The position numbers and the translations under genes are program-made. Positions 44,937 to 55,737 of a stretch of 64,000 nt of DNA are shown piece by piece (position 1 is the first letter of the stretch; the number at the start of each line of letters is the position of its first letter). The stretch is from positions 62,001 to 126,000 of the forward strand of contig CAJNAR010000017.1 in assembly GCA_905220665.1 (NCBI GenBank), in the 5' to 3' direction. Source of the DNA: Albugo candida. Its lineage: Eukaryota; Oomycota; Peronosporomycetes; Albuginales; Albuginaceae. Under the pieces are notes generated by a model. That model had not been told where the DNA came from, searched no databases, and saw nothing but the letters and a program-made list of their open reading frames with translations.

Positions 44937-46192
44937 CTATTTTTCTTTATCTGACTCATGTGTAGCCTTTTGCAGTAATTCACCAAGACGTTTACTTGGC
45001 TTCCTTCTATTATTCTTTTTGGACGTGATGGCAATTTTACGAGGAAGTGTTTTGGACGAGCTTTCATTACTATTCGGAATGTTCAGCTCCACCTTCGGCA
45101 TAGATTGTGCTTCTTTAGGCCTCTTATCCGCGTCAGATTTCATCTTAGTGTGCGCAGACTACATATTCCCAACTTTAAAAAATTCAAGAAAACAAAGGAT
45201 AAGAGTCATTACTCACAAAATCAGTCGTGAAGTTGATCATACTCTCCAATTTATCTCTATTGAAGAAGTTCCCTCGAGCGTCTGCAAGATAAAAGCCAGC
45301 TCGTGTACCGAACTTCATGATCATATTTTTCGTCGTATTGGGATTCGCCGATACCTGACCCACAGGTACATCAAACGAAGGACTGAAGGACTATGTTGAT
45401 TCACATGAGTGAGCAGAATGCAAACAGAAAACTAGGAAAGCATAAGCGTACACCAAGAAATCTATGTGTGGTAATCCGCAGCTTCTTTCCTCCCGCTACG
45501 ACTGATATTTTCGCTACTGAACGCTGGAGAAACATCGCTTACGTGATACAATGGTGATTATACCAGCAATGGAGCTCTGGACATACCCGAGCATGAAAGC
45601 CAACCATAAAAGCCAAGATGATGCTAGAGCCAAATCCAAGCGTTGAGCCTATATCATCCATGATCCAGGAGTACATTGTTGGTTGCGGCATCGTTGGTAT
45701 CACTACATTTGGACAGCAAGCCTAAGCCCCAAGCTATCCCATATCCGTTTGCAACGTACTCTCCACCAAGCTCTCTTCATATCCTTTCAGCCACGACCAA
45801 AACGCTATCTATTATCAAAAAGCTTGAGAAGCCCCGCAACGACGATTCTGCCAAAAAAGTTCCACATTTGCCAATGATCCCGCCGATGCTAATCCAAAAT
45901 AAGCCTATGAGAGCGCCAATGAATCTTAAGTAAAACCGATGCAAGCATCGTTACGTACTTTGCGAGGATTTTCGTAGAGAATGTCACTTTTTGTCAGATT
46001 GTGCGTCTCTGGTTCTTTTGCAAGCAAGCGATCCCAAAGCTGCCGGTTTTGGGGCACTTGTTTAGTGGAGATTCTGATCCAACATCCGTCATACATGAGA
46101 ATGATCTTTGATTGTAATACCACGTACCTCCTTCTTAACAGATTTGATTTGACGACATACAAATTGCGCAGCATCCATCGCGTCATTTTCAC
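44937..46192 (-). CDS. unresolved multi-exon gene, possibly a mitochondrial membrane protein
   Basis: Several exon-like pieces lie in order on the minus strand. First is a basic, presequence-like start (MTRWMLRNLYVVKSNLLRR) spliced over about 54 nt to STKQVPQNRQLWDRLLAKEP. Next come a hydrophobic, glycine-rich segment (GALIGLFWISIGGIIGKCG), then GSTLGFGSSIILAFMVGFHA. A further piece reads PSFDVPVGQVSANPNTTKNM, MKFGTRAGFYLADARGNFFN and RDKLESMINFTTDF. It is spliced over 54 nt to a basic tail (MKSDADKRPKEAQSMPK ... KKNNRRKPSKRLGELLQK) ending at 44937. I could not make all middle junctions agree, and I do not recognise the family. It could be two genes. Confidence 0.4.
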
Positions 46193-46375
46193 CGATTACA
46201 GGCAATCGTTTGCTTGTTGCTCGAATGTTACGCGCAGGACTTTCAGCTCAATTCGTACGCAGGAACTCTTATGAAGTAAGCGATTAAAACTCAGGAAGAA
46301 GAGAGATAAAGCAATCAATTCTCTACATTGGACGGTATCAAAGTCAAATGTATTTGTTTACTCACTTTACGCCTC

Positions 46376-47932
46376 CTAATGATAAAAGTCGAATGTGGTT
46401 TCTGCCCGTTTGATTGCATTTTTGTATCCTCGGTCAAAGTCCTTTGGCAATATGACATAGCGATTTTTTCTCACAGCCTGTAAACCTGCTTCTTGACAGA
46501 TAGCTGCAATATCGGCAGAGCTGATTTTTTCCGGGCGGTTGACATAATCCTACAATGAAAATTAGCGTCTGGAACAAAGTCATGGTAAATTGCTGCCTAC
46601 CTCCAGATCCACTTCGTCGCTGAGATTCATTTTCGAAGTGCACGTTTGGTAGATAAGGCGCTTTTGTCTACGATCTGGTAATGGGAATTCGATTTTACGA
46701 TCAAGTCGACCGGGTCGAAGTAGAGCCGGATCAAGTGTGTCTGCCCGATTCGTCGCCATAATAACAATGATATTTGTTCCTTGATCAAAGCCGTCCATTT
46801 GGTTCAAGAGTTCCAGAAGAATTCGCTGTACTTCGCGATCTGCCCCTGTCTGCGCATCAAAACGTTTCGTCGCAATTGCATCAACTTCATCAATGAAAAC
46901 AATCGATGGCGCGTTCTCCTTTGCGAGGCGAAAGACATCTCGAACCATACGAGGACCCTCCCCAAGATACTTCTGCACAAATTCTGAACCAACAACTCGA
47001 ATAAATGATGCTGTCGTGGCATTGGCCACGGCCTTTGCCAGCATCGTTTTTCCCGTTCCTGGAGGGCCGTACATTAGAATACCACGAGGTGGGTCAACAC
47101 CTATTTGTTTGTATAACTCTGTATGAGTCAACGGGAGTTCCACAGCCTCTCGAACTTCTTGTTTTTGAACATCCATTCCACCAATGTCTTTGTAGGTCAC
47201 ATCAGGTTTCTCTGACATCTATGAGGTATCAAATGAGTACGAAAATAGCACAGATCTTATCGCTGTCAGAAACCTGCATCAGTTGGATACTGGAATCTGA
47301 TTCCGGTGGTAAAACATCCACGACTGCGTGAGAGTGGCGATGTAATGCAACGGACGAACTTGGTTTCAATTTCTCGCGATCCAAAGTACTAATTACGAGC
47401 GCAAGTGAGTCTCAATACTCTAGAGCTATCGTTACTGTCATAGCCAACCTCAGTATACGAACGTAATGGTTAGATCCTGACGTTGATCCCACGAGGCCGT
47501 AATTCGCGTCCACCATCTCTAAGAATTGTCCAATAACCAACGGGACGGATTGAATCCGCTTCACTTCCTATAATCTCTCGTCATACTTTCATATCGAAAA
47601 GCTCACAATCCAAATATCAATTTACTTCTTTCGCTCGAACAAGCTCTCTTTTAAGATTCTTCATCTCATCTTTGATGTATCCTTCCTAATAAGTTACATT
47701 ATTGAAGATGAATTGCGAAGTGTAGGAAATGCTGCGATGGACCTGTATGTTGAGAAATTCCAAATGTCCTTCGAGCGATTTGTATTTCGTGTATAGATCG
47801 CTTTTTGATTCCTATTGCGCGTTTCAGAGTGTTATGAATGTTTGGAACAATACGTATGGAGCAACATACAATTGAAATTGGAACATAGGGCTCTTCTTTA
47901 AGTGGAGGATCTTCGATCATAATCGCCTCCAT
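46376..47932 (-). CDS. RPT3: 26S proteasome regulatory ATPase Rpt3 (PSMC4)
   Basis: AAA ATPase of the proteasome base that unfolds ubiquitinated substrates. Several exons chain cleanly. The N-terminal coiled coil ([34 protein letters not shown]) is followed by the OB domain ([51 protein letters not shown]), then the AAA core. The core has Walker [10 protein letters not shown], pore loop [16 protein letters not shown], Walker [16 protein letters not shown], sensor [10 protein letters not shown], and arginine fingers in [12 protein letters not shown]. The last exon reads [19 protein letters not shown] and ends DFYH at 46376. The GADREVQR and [11 protein letters not shown] strings are diagnostic of Rpt3. 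Introns are about 50-65 nt. I start at 47932; an in-frame ATG at 48052 would add 40 residues. Confidence 0.95.
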
Positions 47933-48052
47933 TTTTGAACCGGAACGATAATTTGAGCGTAGTACTGTAATTAAGAGCCTTAAGTACGAGGATTGTGGCG
48001 AGAAAATAGTGCCAAGTTCAGATCGGCTTTCGATTGTTTTTATACTAGACAT

Positions 48053-48937
48053 ATTCTTGTCGATTCACTGCATGCACTTGCGTAAAAAGAGAAGGCTTCA
48101 CGTCCTGAGGTCTCTATCCGAATAGGAATCGATGTGTTGGAAGTGATACTGATATTCGCACCCTCTATGACCATCTTTGGATTATGTGTCGCGTTTGCAA
48201 AGCTATTAAATTTCTAGTCGATTTATCGTGTCTTTGAGAATGGTGAAATGCGTTACATGTAGCCGGATAGTATGTGCTTATCGATACAGAAGATGCGCAC
48301 ATAAACTATGAGGAGATGGCTCGACCGCCGCAGTCATCAGAGAAGAATAGTGGTTGGGATTGCATCAATCAGGTTGTACGCATTTTCTAGCGGACAAGAT
48401 ACCCGTCTGGAGATCAACAACGATCACTCGGATTTAGTTTTGTGTCTGTCGATGCGACTGGTACACTTTTGGCAATCCCGCACTCATCAAGATGAGACTT
48501 CAAGGCACACACTAGTCGTATAAGCAGTCCAAAAGCTCCTTCAATGATGTGCTCGATACTTTTCTCGATTTAAGGTTGATAATTGCGTTGTTAGCAGATA
48601 ATCACAAGCAATGTCTGCTCTTCTTGGCTCAAAGTTCCGTGGACGATGATTCAAAGTCATCTCGAATCTCTTCTCGTCAGGATACTTTGCAGCTCCGTGT
48701 GCTCGAAGAGATCAAAGTCGAGAATATGCATCCTTCCTGAAGTTGTACTTAGGATTTTAGGTGTATCTTCGAAGATACACGCAATCGTGGCAGTATGTGC
48801 TGCCGTTTGACATGATAGCGTCTCGAACAATTTTAATGTGCATCTGCGCAGTATCAGAGCATTATCTATCAAACGATTTAGCAAAGGTCATCTGATACCA
48901 GAAAGTATTTGTCAGAAGGCCTTAACGAGAGCTTGTG
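48053..48937. other. intergenic, possible decayed coding remnants
   Basis: About 880 bp between Rpt3 and the FAM210-like gene. The minus-strand piece 48884-48657 (TATIACIFEDTPKILSTTSG) looks faintly WD40-like, but the frame does not continue. Plus-strand frames at 48308-48523 and 48549-48740 show nothing recognisable. The right end must include the FAM210-like promoter. Confidence 0.35.
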
Positions 48938-49799
48938 ATGTACCGATTACTTGCATCAAATAATCTCAAAAGCGGCTTGCACATTCGACCAAGAACATCG
49001 AGTATTTTCTCACAACATCGCATACTACAGCGTAAAAGCTTTTGTGTGCCAACCAGTCAGAATTTTGCACAAAAAGGAGTGGTGAATCATCTCGTTCACA
49101 AGTTGAATGATTCTATCAAGCATTACCCTGCCGAAACAATCGGAGCATTGCTACTCTCAGACATTGGAAGTATTGCGGCGATGTATGCGCTCCTCTCAGC
49201 AATAGGTTGGATGTATCCATCGAACACAAATCACTAATGAGATAGCTGCGTATAGGCTTGGAATTCTCTCCAGATTTTGCGATAGCGTATGGTGTCAGCC
49301 GTCCTTTTCGACGTTTGAGATTACCATTTGATCTTGCGACTGCTTCTGTCATCTCAAAGCTCGTCCCAGCCGTCTCGCGAGTGCGTTTGATGGATCTTGC
49401 TCCGGTCATGTCACTGTAAGAAACAGGTCTTTATTTAGTGAGACCGCTGACTTCTTTGCTGATTCGCTTAGAAATGGAAAAGATGGCAATGGAAAAAGTT
49501 CGTGGATTGGAAAAATTATGGGAGGTACCAGAAATATAGTCAACAAATATGGAGCTGCTTACATGATTGGATCTCGCCTGACCGGTTTTGGGTTTGTATG
49601 CCTACTCTACACACTGATTAAAAACGGAATGGATGTCACCCCGGTTTTGCAGTATTTTGGCATGGAAGAAGTCAGCTCAACCCTTAGTTCATACGCAGCT
49701 GCAGTCGTATTTTCGTCGCTTTTGTATCCAGCAACACTTGGTGTCAGTGGGTATGCTGCTCCGATCATTGCGAAATATAGGAGATCCTTGTTGCCTTGA
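48938..49799 (+). CDS. FAM210/DUF1279-domain mitochondrial membrane protein
   Basis: Three exons (48938-49205, 49256-49415, 49472-49799; introns 50 and 56 nt) give 251 residues. The N-terminus is a basic presequence (MYRLLASNNLKSGLHIRPR). A first membrane-proximal region (LLLSDIGSIAAMYALLSAIG) runs into LEFSPDFAIAYGVSRPFRRL and RLPFDLATASVISKLVPAV. The last exon has the DUF1279 block KYGAAYMIGSRLTGFGFVCL, a second hydrophobic helix and AAAVVFSSLLYPATLGVSGY. FAM210 proteins are inner-membrane factors affecting mitochondrial protein synthesis. The domain call rests on motif memory and topology. ATG at 48938 chosen because the upstream codon of the frame is GTG. Confidence 0.68.
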
Positions 49800-50284
49800 T
49801 GTCGGATCAGACTTTTGCCTGCATAGTGGCTAGAGGTACTATCCACATCCCTTGATCCACTTAATACAAACTGAGAATACATTTCAAGTCGTCTCATCTT
49901 TGTTTTCCTGCGAGCTTACAAGATACAACGTACGATCCCGAATCGACAATACCCGATCAACGCTGCCATTTGTACAATGAAGAAAGTCGTATGAAGACCA
50001 TTCCTTGTGCATCCTGCACGTGTCTACGAGTCAAGCAGTGACATCAAGGTTGGTACAATTTCAATCGGCTGCGCTCGCTCACATCATATGAGAATGATGA
50101 CAGAGGAGTGATTTTTCTTTCTGTTGCGACTTTTTATAGCGAAAATACGCAGTTGTTGAACCACAAACTGTATTACCCACTTTCACCCCTTTTGGTATTT
50201 CTATGCTGAAAACACACTTTTGTGTATTCGACGTTGTGGCATGTTTAAGACCTTAACTATCTCACTTTGCACGATCGAATCCTT
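49800..50284. other. intergenic, convergent gene ends
   Basis: About 480 bp between the 3' ends of the FAM210-like and cornichon-like genes. I see no supported frame; it should contain both polyadenylation regions. Confidence 0.45.
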
Positions 50285-50908
50285 TCAAGCGCTCAAACCA
50301 CTTCTCACGACGAATGACTCCCTACACGATCTTTCGATGAATTGACGATCAAAGTCACCATCCTGAATTACAAGCACATTCTTAGCCTCCATTTCAGATA
50401 CTTTAAGTAAATCAAACTCACCAAAACATGGCATAAATGATGAGCAATCCATAGAAAATCGTCCTTGTAATCGATCCCGTACGTGCCGATTGTAACTTTC
50501 TGAATCGTAGAATTTCTGTCGGGTCAATAAATTGTTCACTCCGCATAATTCTACACAGAGCTCAGTTACATTCAGATCGAACTTTCCATTCGAATCGCAC
50601 CGTCGAACGTGCCAGCAAGCTATTGGAACACAGAGGAGAAATAGAAATGGCGACCACGCAATAAGGGATACGAGAATCAGTGTGGCATGCAAGATCATTT
50701 CCGGGTCTACAAACAATGCGACATGAGTGGTGAAGACAGTTTACGCAGTACTAAAGCGATTACAAGCTAATCTGTTGAGACGTTTTGAAACATCAGCAGG
50801 ATTCAGATGGTCTAGTTCCAGCTCATCCAATACAATAATCCAGTAGCCATTTAGAAACGTGAGCGTCACAATCAAAATGAAGCTGCACACGGCGAGAAAC
50901 ACTTCCAT
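50285..50908 (-). CDS. cornichon-like ER export cargo receptor with unusual C-terminus
   Basis: Exon 1 (from 50908) encodes a first transmembrane helix and the cornichon loop. It reads VCSFILIVTLTFLNGYWIIV, then LDELELDHLNPADVSKRLNR, close to the family's DLECDYINPIELCxRLNPLV. After a ~58-nt intron, exon 2 gives YPEMILHATLILVSLIAWSP and FLFLLCVPIACWHVRR, matching PEYxLHxxLxLLFLxxGHWxLFLLNLPLLAYHxxR. Cornichons are COPII cargo receptors for membrane proteins. The remaining ~100 residues (GKFDLNVTELCVELCGVNNL onward) are hydrophilic. They lack the usual YD...QKEGWIKLAFYLLSFFYYLY ending, so the final membrane segments appear to be missing or replaced. Confidence 0.7.
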
Positions 50909-51544
50909 TGGAATGGTTATGTAGCTGCTAGCAGATGTGGCACGTTATATAACAGACCAACAAATAAACGCAAGTTTTGCGCTAAAATGGCTGTGCAGAC
51001 GCATTGTACCGACGACGTGCTCTTTTCTGATTATTATAAATATGAAATATGAGTCCATCGAATGATTCTTTTGTCGCAGAAAAACTTGGGTCACTGGGTA
51101 CGATCCGCAACGCAAGAAATACGATTTTGGGTGTCATAAATGTCTCGTGTCTCACGAATTTGGGATTTTGAGAACTGAAGGCTGCATCAAAATACCCCGT
51201 GAACATTGATTGGAAACGAGAAGACGACATTTACTTCGGACGGATGCATGTGGGTTATCCGATCGATACGAATATGACAAATCTTACGAAGCGACCACTT
51301 ATCACTTATCATCGACATTTTTTCAAGGAAGTATTGTAACCAGTCAACTACGCTCCGGCAACGTCAATGTAGAAGTAGATTAGAGGTAGAGAAATGCAAG
51401 ACTCTGGAACGAAAGATAGCGTCTCCTTTCGACTGACGTTGATAGCATCGGCAAAGCGGTGCAAATGACAACCTGTATAACATGGTAATCGCCATACATG
51501 CATAACCTTTACAATAACATACCTCGAAACCACTGTCCACACAC
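50909..51544. other. shared upstream region of cornichon-like and PPR genes, with a doubtful small ORF
   Basis: A minus-strand frame at 51230-50982 (82 residues, SSSRFQSMFTGYFDAAFSS) has an ATG and a possible internal intron starting GTGAGA, but no recognisable domain. Other frames here (51348-51627, minus) overlap the PPR start and look like shadows. The gap otherwise serves as promoter for two divergent genes. Confidence 0.3.
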
Positions 51545-53560
51545 ATGAGACACCGACTGCATTGGATACCATGGCGTCTTGTTTCTCGCGTTGCACGACA
51601 AAATCCTCGCACTGAACAAATACTCAATCAACCCACTAAACTCTACATGCGTACTTCCACCTTTTCCACCCAATTGCACGCTCAAAAAAACTCTAAAACA
51701 CTCAATCTGACAACATTTGACCGCAATACACTGCTTCACATTTTGTACGTATCCAAGAAAAATGGACACTTTACAAATTCATCTCGCAACTATTTACTCA
51801 CGTACCCACTCACAGAGTATAAATGGAACCATCACGACCTCGTCGCTATACTCGAGGGCTTGTTATCACTGAGTCAGAACAATTTGAGCAGAGAATTCCT
51901 CCTCAATCAGCTCCAACGAGGACACATCGACTCGTCATACAGCACAATGGCTCTCTTTATGCGCAAACACAATGCGGAATTAGCAATAGAACTCTTCAAT
52001 TTCATGGCAGAGAAACCGAACAAAATGGATGCTGGCTTGTACACCGGAGTCATCCATTGCTGTGCATGCGGCGAGCTTAAACATATAAGGAGTGCCATCC
52101 GTCTTTTTGAGAGAATGGAAAGAGAAGGATTTGAGCCGAATTATCGAACGTATGGTGCGATATTGCTGGCGTATGCGCGTCTCAATCATTGGAATGAGAT
52201 TCACTCGCTGCTGGAGCTTGTTCAGGTGGAAAAGAGCTCTCGAGAGCTCAATAAGACGATTTCATGTGCGATTGTGAATAGCTATCATAAAAGTATGTAT
52301 ATCGTTGCTTCAAAGTTGTTTATGATGATGATAGAAGGCGGAATGATGCCAAAAGATAATCATGTGTGGCATGCAGCTCTGAGTTCCAGTGGTCGAATGG
52401 CCGATACAAAGACACTGAATGCAGTCACACAAAGCATCTCATCTCAGAATCCGGTCGATAAAAGCTTATTGTGTATTATCATATCGGCCTTTGGGTACAC
52501 AGATACACCGGAGAAAGCGTTTGATATATTTGATCGAGAACGCGATCGGATCCATGAGCCTACTGTCGAAATTGCTAATTCACTGCTTACAACGTGTATG
52601 CGAAGTCAATCGTTGGACCGCATCACTCAAGTTACCGATTACATGGAGGAAAATCACATTGATTGGGATCTTTGTACGCTAAATATCTTGCTTCGAATCT
52701 GTGCAATCAATGGCGATATCCGTCAAGCAGAAGAATACTGGCGAATTGCAGAGGAGAAATTCCACATTCGAGTCGATCGTCAGTCGTATGAGATTTTGGT
52801 TCAAGTGTATACGGAGGCTCAAGCGTACGATCGAGTGATCAAACTCTGGCAATACGATCGCACATGTCGTCGTCGAGCGAAAAGCTCACTCATGTTCAAC
52901 TGCCTTATGGATGCATGCAAAGAATGCAAAGACATTGACACCGCATCAAATCTTGTGGCTGAATTCCAGAATCGAGGACATGTGATTGCCAACTTTAGTC
53001 AAAATCGCATCATCTCACTCTTTTTGGCCTGCGATCAAGAAGCCCGAGCTCTTTCGTATTATCAAAAGCTTATGCTCCATGAAAAGAATCGAACTCCATA
53101 CGCGCTTACAGCCCTCCTCAAACACTTTATAGCGCAAAAAGAGTACGAAAAAGTGATCGACTTGTATGAAGAATTTGCCGATACTTTGGAGACGAGAGAT
53201 TATCATTTCTTCTCATTAGATGCGGTTTTTGTGTATGTAGCGAAAGCGGCTGCTTTGACCGGCGCACATCAATTGGTTTTGGATGTGTATAAGCTTGCGG
53301 AACAAGCGGGGTCAAGTGTTGTCATTCGTGAGCGGCTTGGAATCGAGTTACTTGATTCGTGTCAAAAAGCGAATGATTGGAAGACTGCAGTGACAGTGTA
53401 CGATCATTTACACCCAAAATTGAGTCAGGAGATGATGGAGAAGTTTTATAAAAGGGTGTTGCAGGTTGTTGCGTCCGCAGGCCAATATGAAGAAGCGCTG
53501 AATGTGAATGGAGGCGCGTGGTACCGCTCGCGGCAATTGGAGAACAGTATCGAGGAATAA
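51545..53560 (+). CDS. pentatricopeptide repeat (PPR) protein, tandem copy 1
   Basis: Intronless 671-residue PPR protein. The start MRHRLHWIPWRLVSRVARQ is a typical amphipathic mitochondrial presequence. Helical-hairpin repeats of about 35 residues run from roughly residue 100 to 640. Examples are GLYTGVIHCCACGELKHIRS, NYRTYGAILLAYARLNHWNE, EIANSLLTTCMRSQSLDRIT and CTLNILLRICAINGDIRQAE. PPR proteins bind organellar RNA in a sequence-specific way. The C-terminus ends AGQYEEALNVNGGAWYRS, the same terminal pattern as the next gene, so the two arose by tandem duplication. The absence of introns fits PPR genes elsewhere. Target RNA cannot be deduced. Confidence 0.9.
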   Translation: MRHRLHWIPWRLVSRVARQNPRTEQILNQPTKLYMRTSTFSTQLHAQKNSKTLNLTTFDRNTLLHILYVSKKNGHFTNSSRNYLLTYPLTEYKWNHHDLVAILEGLLSLSQNNLSREFLLNQLQRGHIDSSYSTMALFMRKHNAELAIELFNFMAEKPNKMDAGLYTGVIHCCACGELKHIRSAIRLFERMEREGFEPNYRTYGAILLAYARLNHWNEIHSLLELVQVEKSSRELNKTISCAIVNSYHKSMYIVASKLFMMMIEGGMMPKDNHVWHAALSSSGRMADTKTLNAVTQSISSQNPVDKSLLCIIISAFGYTDTPEKAFDIFDRERDRIHEPTVEIANSLLTTCMRSQSLDRITQVTDYMEENHIDWDLCTLNILLRICAINGDIRQAEEYWRIAEEKFHIRVDRQSYEILVQVYTEAQAYDRVIKLWQYDRTCRRRAKSSLMFNCLMDACKECKDIDTASNLVAEFQNRGHVIANFSQNRIISLFLACDQEARALSYYQKLMLHEKNRTPYALTALLKHFIAQKEYEKVIDLYEEFADTLETRDYHFFSLDAVFVYVAKAAALTGAHQLVLDVYKLAEQAGSSVVIRERLGIELLDSCQKANDWKTAVTVYDHLHPKLSQEMMEKFYKRVLQVVASAGQYEEALNVNGGAWYRSRQLENSIEE

Positions 53561-53638
53561 ATACGCTTTGATTTGATAGACTGTTTAATTTGATATTTGT
53601 TGTTGTGTACTTTGTGTACTACCGAACACGAACGAGCA

Positions 53639-55699
53639 ATGTGGCAACGGATACGGACCACAGACTTTCGACTGTTTGGAAGAATATGGCGACAACGAGT
53701 GCAGTCTGACACGTGTATAGGAGCATTATGGTTACCAACATCACGCTCGATGTATCCTTGCGCTCGCAATTTGCGTTATGTAGGAAATTTGATGAGCCAA
53801 ACGCGGTCAAGCGTACAAATCAATTCGGAAGCATCGATTCAATTGTCCCCATCCGATCGCCAGGAATTATTACAGCAATTACGAGCCGTTGAATCAGATA
53901 GAATCCCTCACCATTTATTACCTCTACTAAATCATACCACTCTATCATCGGTCTCGTGGACCATTCCAGATTTAGTATTAATTCTACAAGTACTATTACA
54001 ATTGGAGAAACACACGGTACTATCGCAAGTATTAAATGCATTGTATCCCGGCCCATGCGGAATCGATCCTTTCAATCAAATGCTAGCGATCAATTCGCGC
54101 CATGGCAATGTCAAAGTAGCCCTGGACCTCTACAGTATGATCGAGCATCTCCATATTGAGCCCACTATCGCCACATGTAATATAATCCTCCAAACGTGCG
54201 CTCGAGGCCCCAAAAATGACGTCCACCAAGCCATTGACATGTACCACCACATCCAACGACACCACCACATCGAACCGAACGAGCGAACGTATGCGAATCT
54301 CATTTTGGCACACATTCGTCTCGATCAATGGCACGAGGTCCATTCCATCCTCAGCAAGCTGTCTTACGCACAGGAGAGAGATATCTATAAGGTGTACGCA
54401 CTCGCAATCCAAAATTGCTATCAATTGTGGCAATACGAAGCAGCTTCTCGCTTGTTTTTATTCTCACTGGAAAACCTTAAGAAAATCCCATACAATTCAC
54501 ACGTACTTAACACGGCTTTAGCCGCCACTGCCCGATCGCTAGATGCTGGAAAATTGGACGTATTGTATCGAATGCTGGAAAGTAACCAAGAGCCTGACAT
54601 TTATACCTTCAATACGCTCATTTCCGCATATGGAAATGCTGGAAGATTCGATGGCGTATGGGAGATTTTTTGTCGTATGCAAACCAAAATGGAACCTGAT
54701 GTTGTCACTTTCAATGCTCTTCTCACTGCGTGCATTCGAAATCACAGAATGGATCGTATTCAAAGCGTACTGCTCACAATGGAAAGCAAAGAAATTGTAT
54801 GGGATGTCGTCACACTTAACATTCTTTTGGAAGCGTGTGCGATGACATGTGATGTTGCTCGAGCGGATGCTCTTTGGAAATCGGCTCAAGAAATCCCACA
54901 CTTTCGCTTCCAAAGACGATCGATTGAAGCACTTGCTAAAGTGTACTCTCAAGCAGAAGCATACGATCGACTTTGTGATTTTTGGAAAATGGATATCGCG
55001 TCATGTCGTCGACATGCAAGAAGCTCAAAAATGCTTAATTTTCTATCGCACGCGTGTTGTCGACGTGCGGATCCTCAGAAAGGGCTTGAAATCCTGCAGG
55101 AATTCCAAAAGCATGGGCATCGAGTCTCCAGTGTCACTTACAACTACATCCTTGAGGCCTTTTTAGTCGCTGACGAAGCCGCTTCCGCGCTCAAGTTTTT
55201 GCATACAAATATGGAGCAGGATAAAGTGCATTCCACGATATTGTCATACAGCTTACTGCTTCGGTATTTCACACGAAAGAAGCGATATGATCGTGTCTTG
55301 CATACATTCGACCGCTTCTTATCCAAACGTCAAACAAAAAAGTATTCTCGTCTCGCGTTGTGGCAATTCCCAGTGGAATCGCTTTATATTCTTGCCGCAC
55401 GAGCTGCATTCGCTGAGAAATCTCATGAGAATATCATCCGAATTTTCGAATTATCCGGCAAAGAAGACTTTAGCAAAATCGTACAGAGTGAGCTCGCAAC
55501 ACTTGTAATGGCTTCTTGTGATCAAATTGACGATTGGAAGACTGCTGTGAGTCTATACGATCACTTATTGGATGCATTAGACTCGACCGCGAATGTGAAG
55601 ATGTATGACCAAGTCGTGAAGATCGTCGCAAGAGTGGGGGAATTCGAGCAAGCCCTGAATTTCAATGGAGGTGAATGGTATCGTTCTTCCCGCGAATAG
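53639..55699 (+). CDS. pentatricopeptide repeat (PPR) protein, tandem copy 2
   Basis: Intronless 686-residue paralogue starting 78 bp after copy 1 ends. The ATG at 53639 gives a presequence (MWQRIRTTDFRLFGRIWRQR); upstream in-frame codons lack another ATG. Repeats include DIYTFNTLISAYGNAGRFDG, DVVTFNALLTACIRNHRMDR and VTLNILLEACAMTCDVARAD, which align with copy 1. Shared landmarks are a QAEAYDRLCDFWKMD / EAQAYDRVIKLWQYD pair, a DDWKTAVSLYDHL / NDWKTAVTVYDHL pair and the endings ALNFNGGEWYRS / ALNVNGGAWYRS. Copy 2 has clearer TFN-type repeats, suggesting it keeps the ancestral RNA-binding code better. It is mitochondrial by inference. Confidence 0.9.
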   Translation: MWQRIRTTDFRLFGRIWRQRVQSDTCIGALWLPTSRSMYPCARNLRYVGNLMSQTRSSVQINSEASIQLSPSDRQELLQQLRAVESDRIPHHLLPLLNHTTLSSVSWTIPDLVLILQVLLQLEKHTVLSQVLNALYPGPCGIDPFNQMLAINSRHGNVKVALDLYSMIEHLHIEPTIATCNIILQTCARGPKNDVHQAIDMYHHIQRHHHIEPNERTYANLILAHIRLDQWHEVHSILSKLSYAQERDIYKVYALAIQNCYQLWQYEAASRLFLFSLENLKKIPYNSHVLNTALAATARSLDAGKLDVLYRMLESNQEPDIYTFNTLISAYGNAGRFDGVWEIFCRMQTKMEPDVVTFNALLTACIRNHRMDRIQSVLLTMESKEIVWDVVTLNILLEACAMTCDVARADALWKSAQEIPHFRFQRRSIEALAKVYSQAEAYDRLCDFWKMDIASCRRHARSSKMLNFLSHACCRRADPQKGLEILQEFQKHGHRVSSVTYNYILEAFLVADEAASALKFLHTNMEQDKVHSTILSYSLLLRYFTRKKRYDRVLHTFDRFLSKRQTKKYSRLALWQFPVESLYILAARAAFAEKSHENIIRIFELSGKEDFSKIVQSELATLVMASCDQIDDWKTAVSLYDHLLDALDSTANVKMYDQVVKIVARVGEFEQALNFNGGEWYRSSRE

Positions 55700-55737
55700 C
55701 AATTGGATGTATTGGTTACTTTCTACAAGACTGAAGA

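Noticed and set aside
54130..54952. Several ORFs of 60-137 codons on both strands inside the PPR genes
   Set aside because: Shadows of the two long intact PPR frames.
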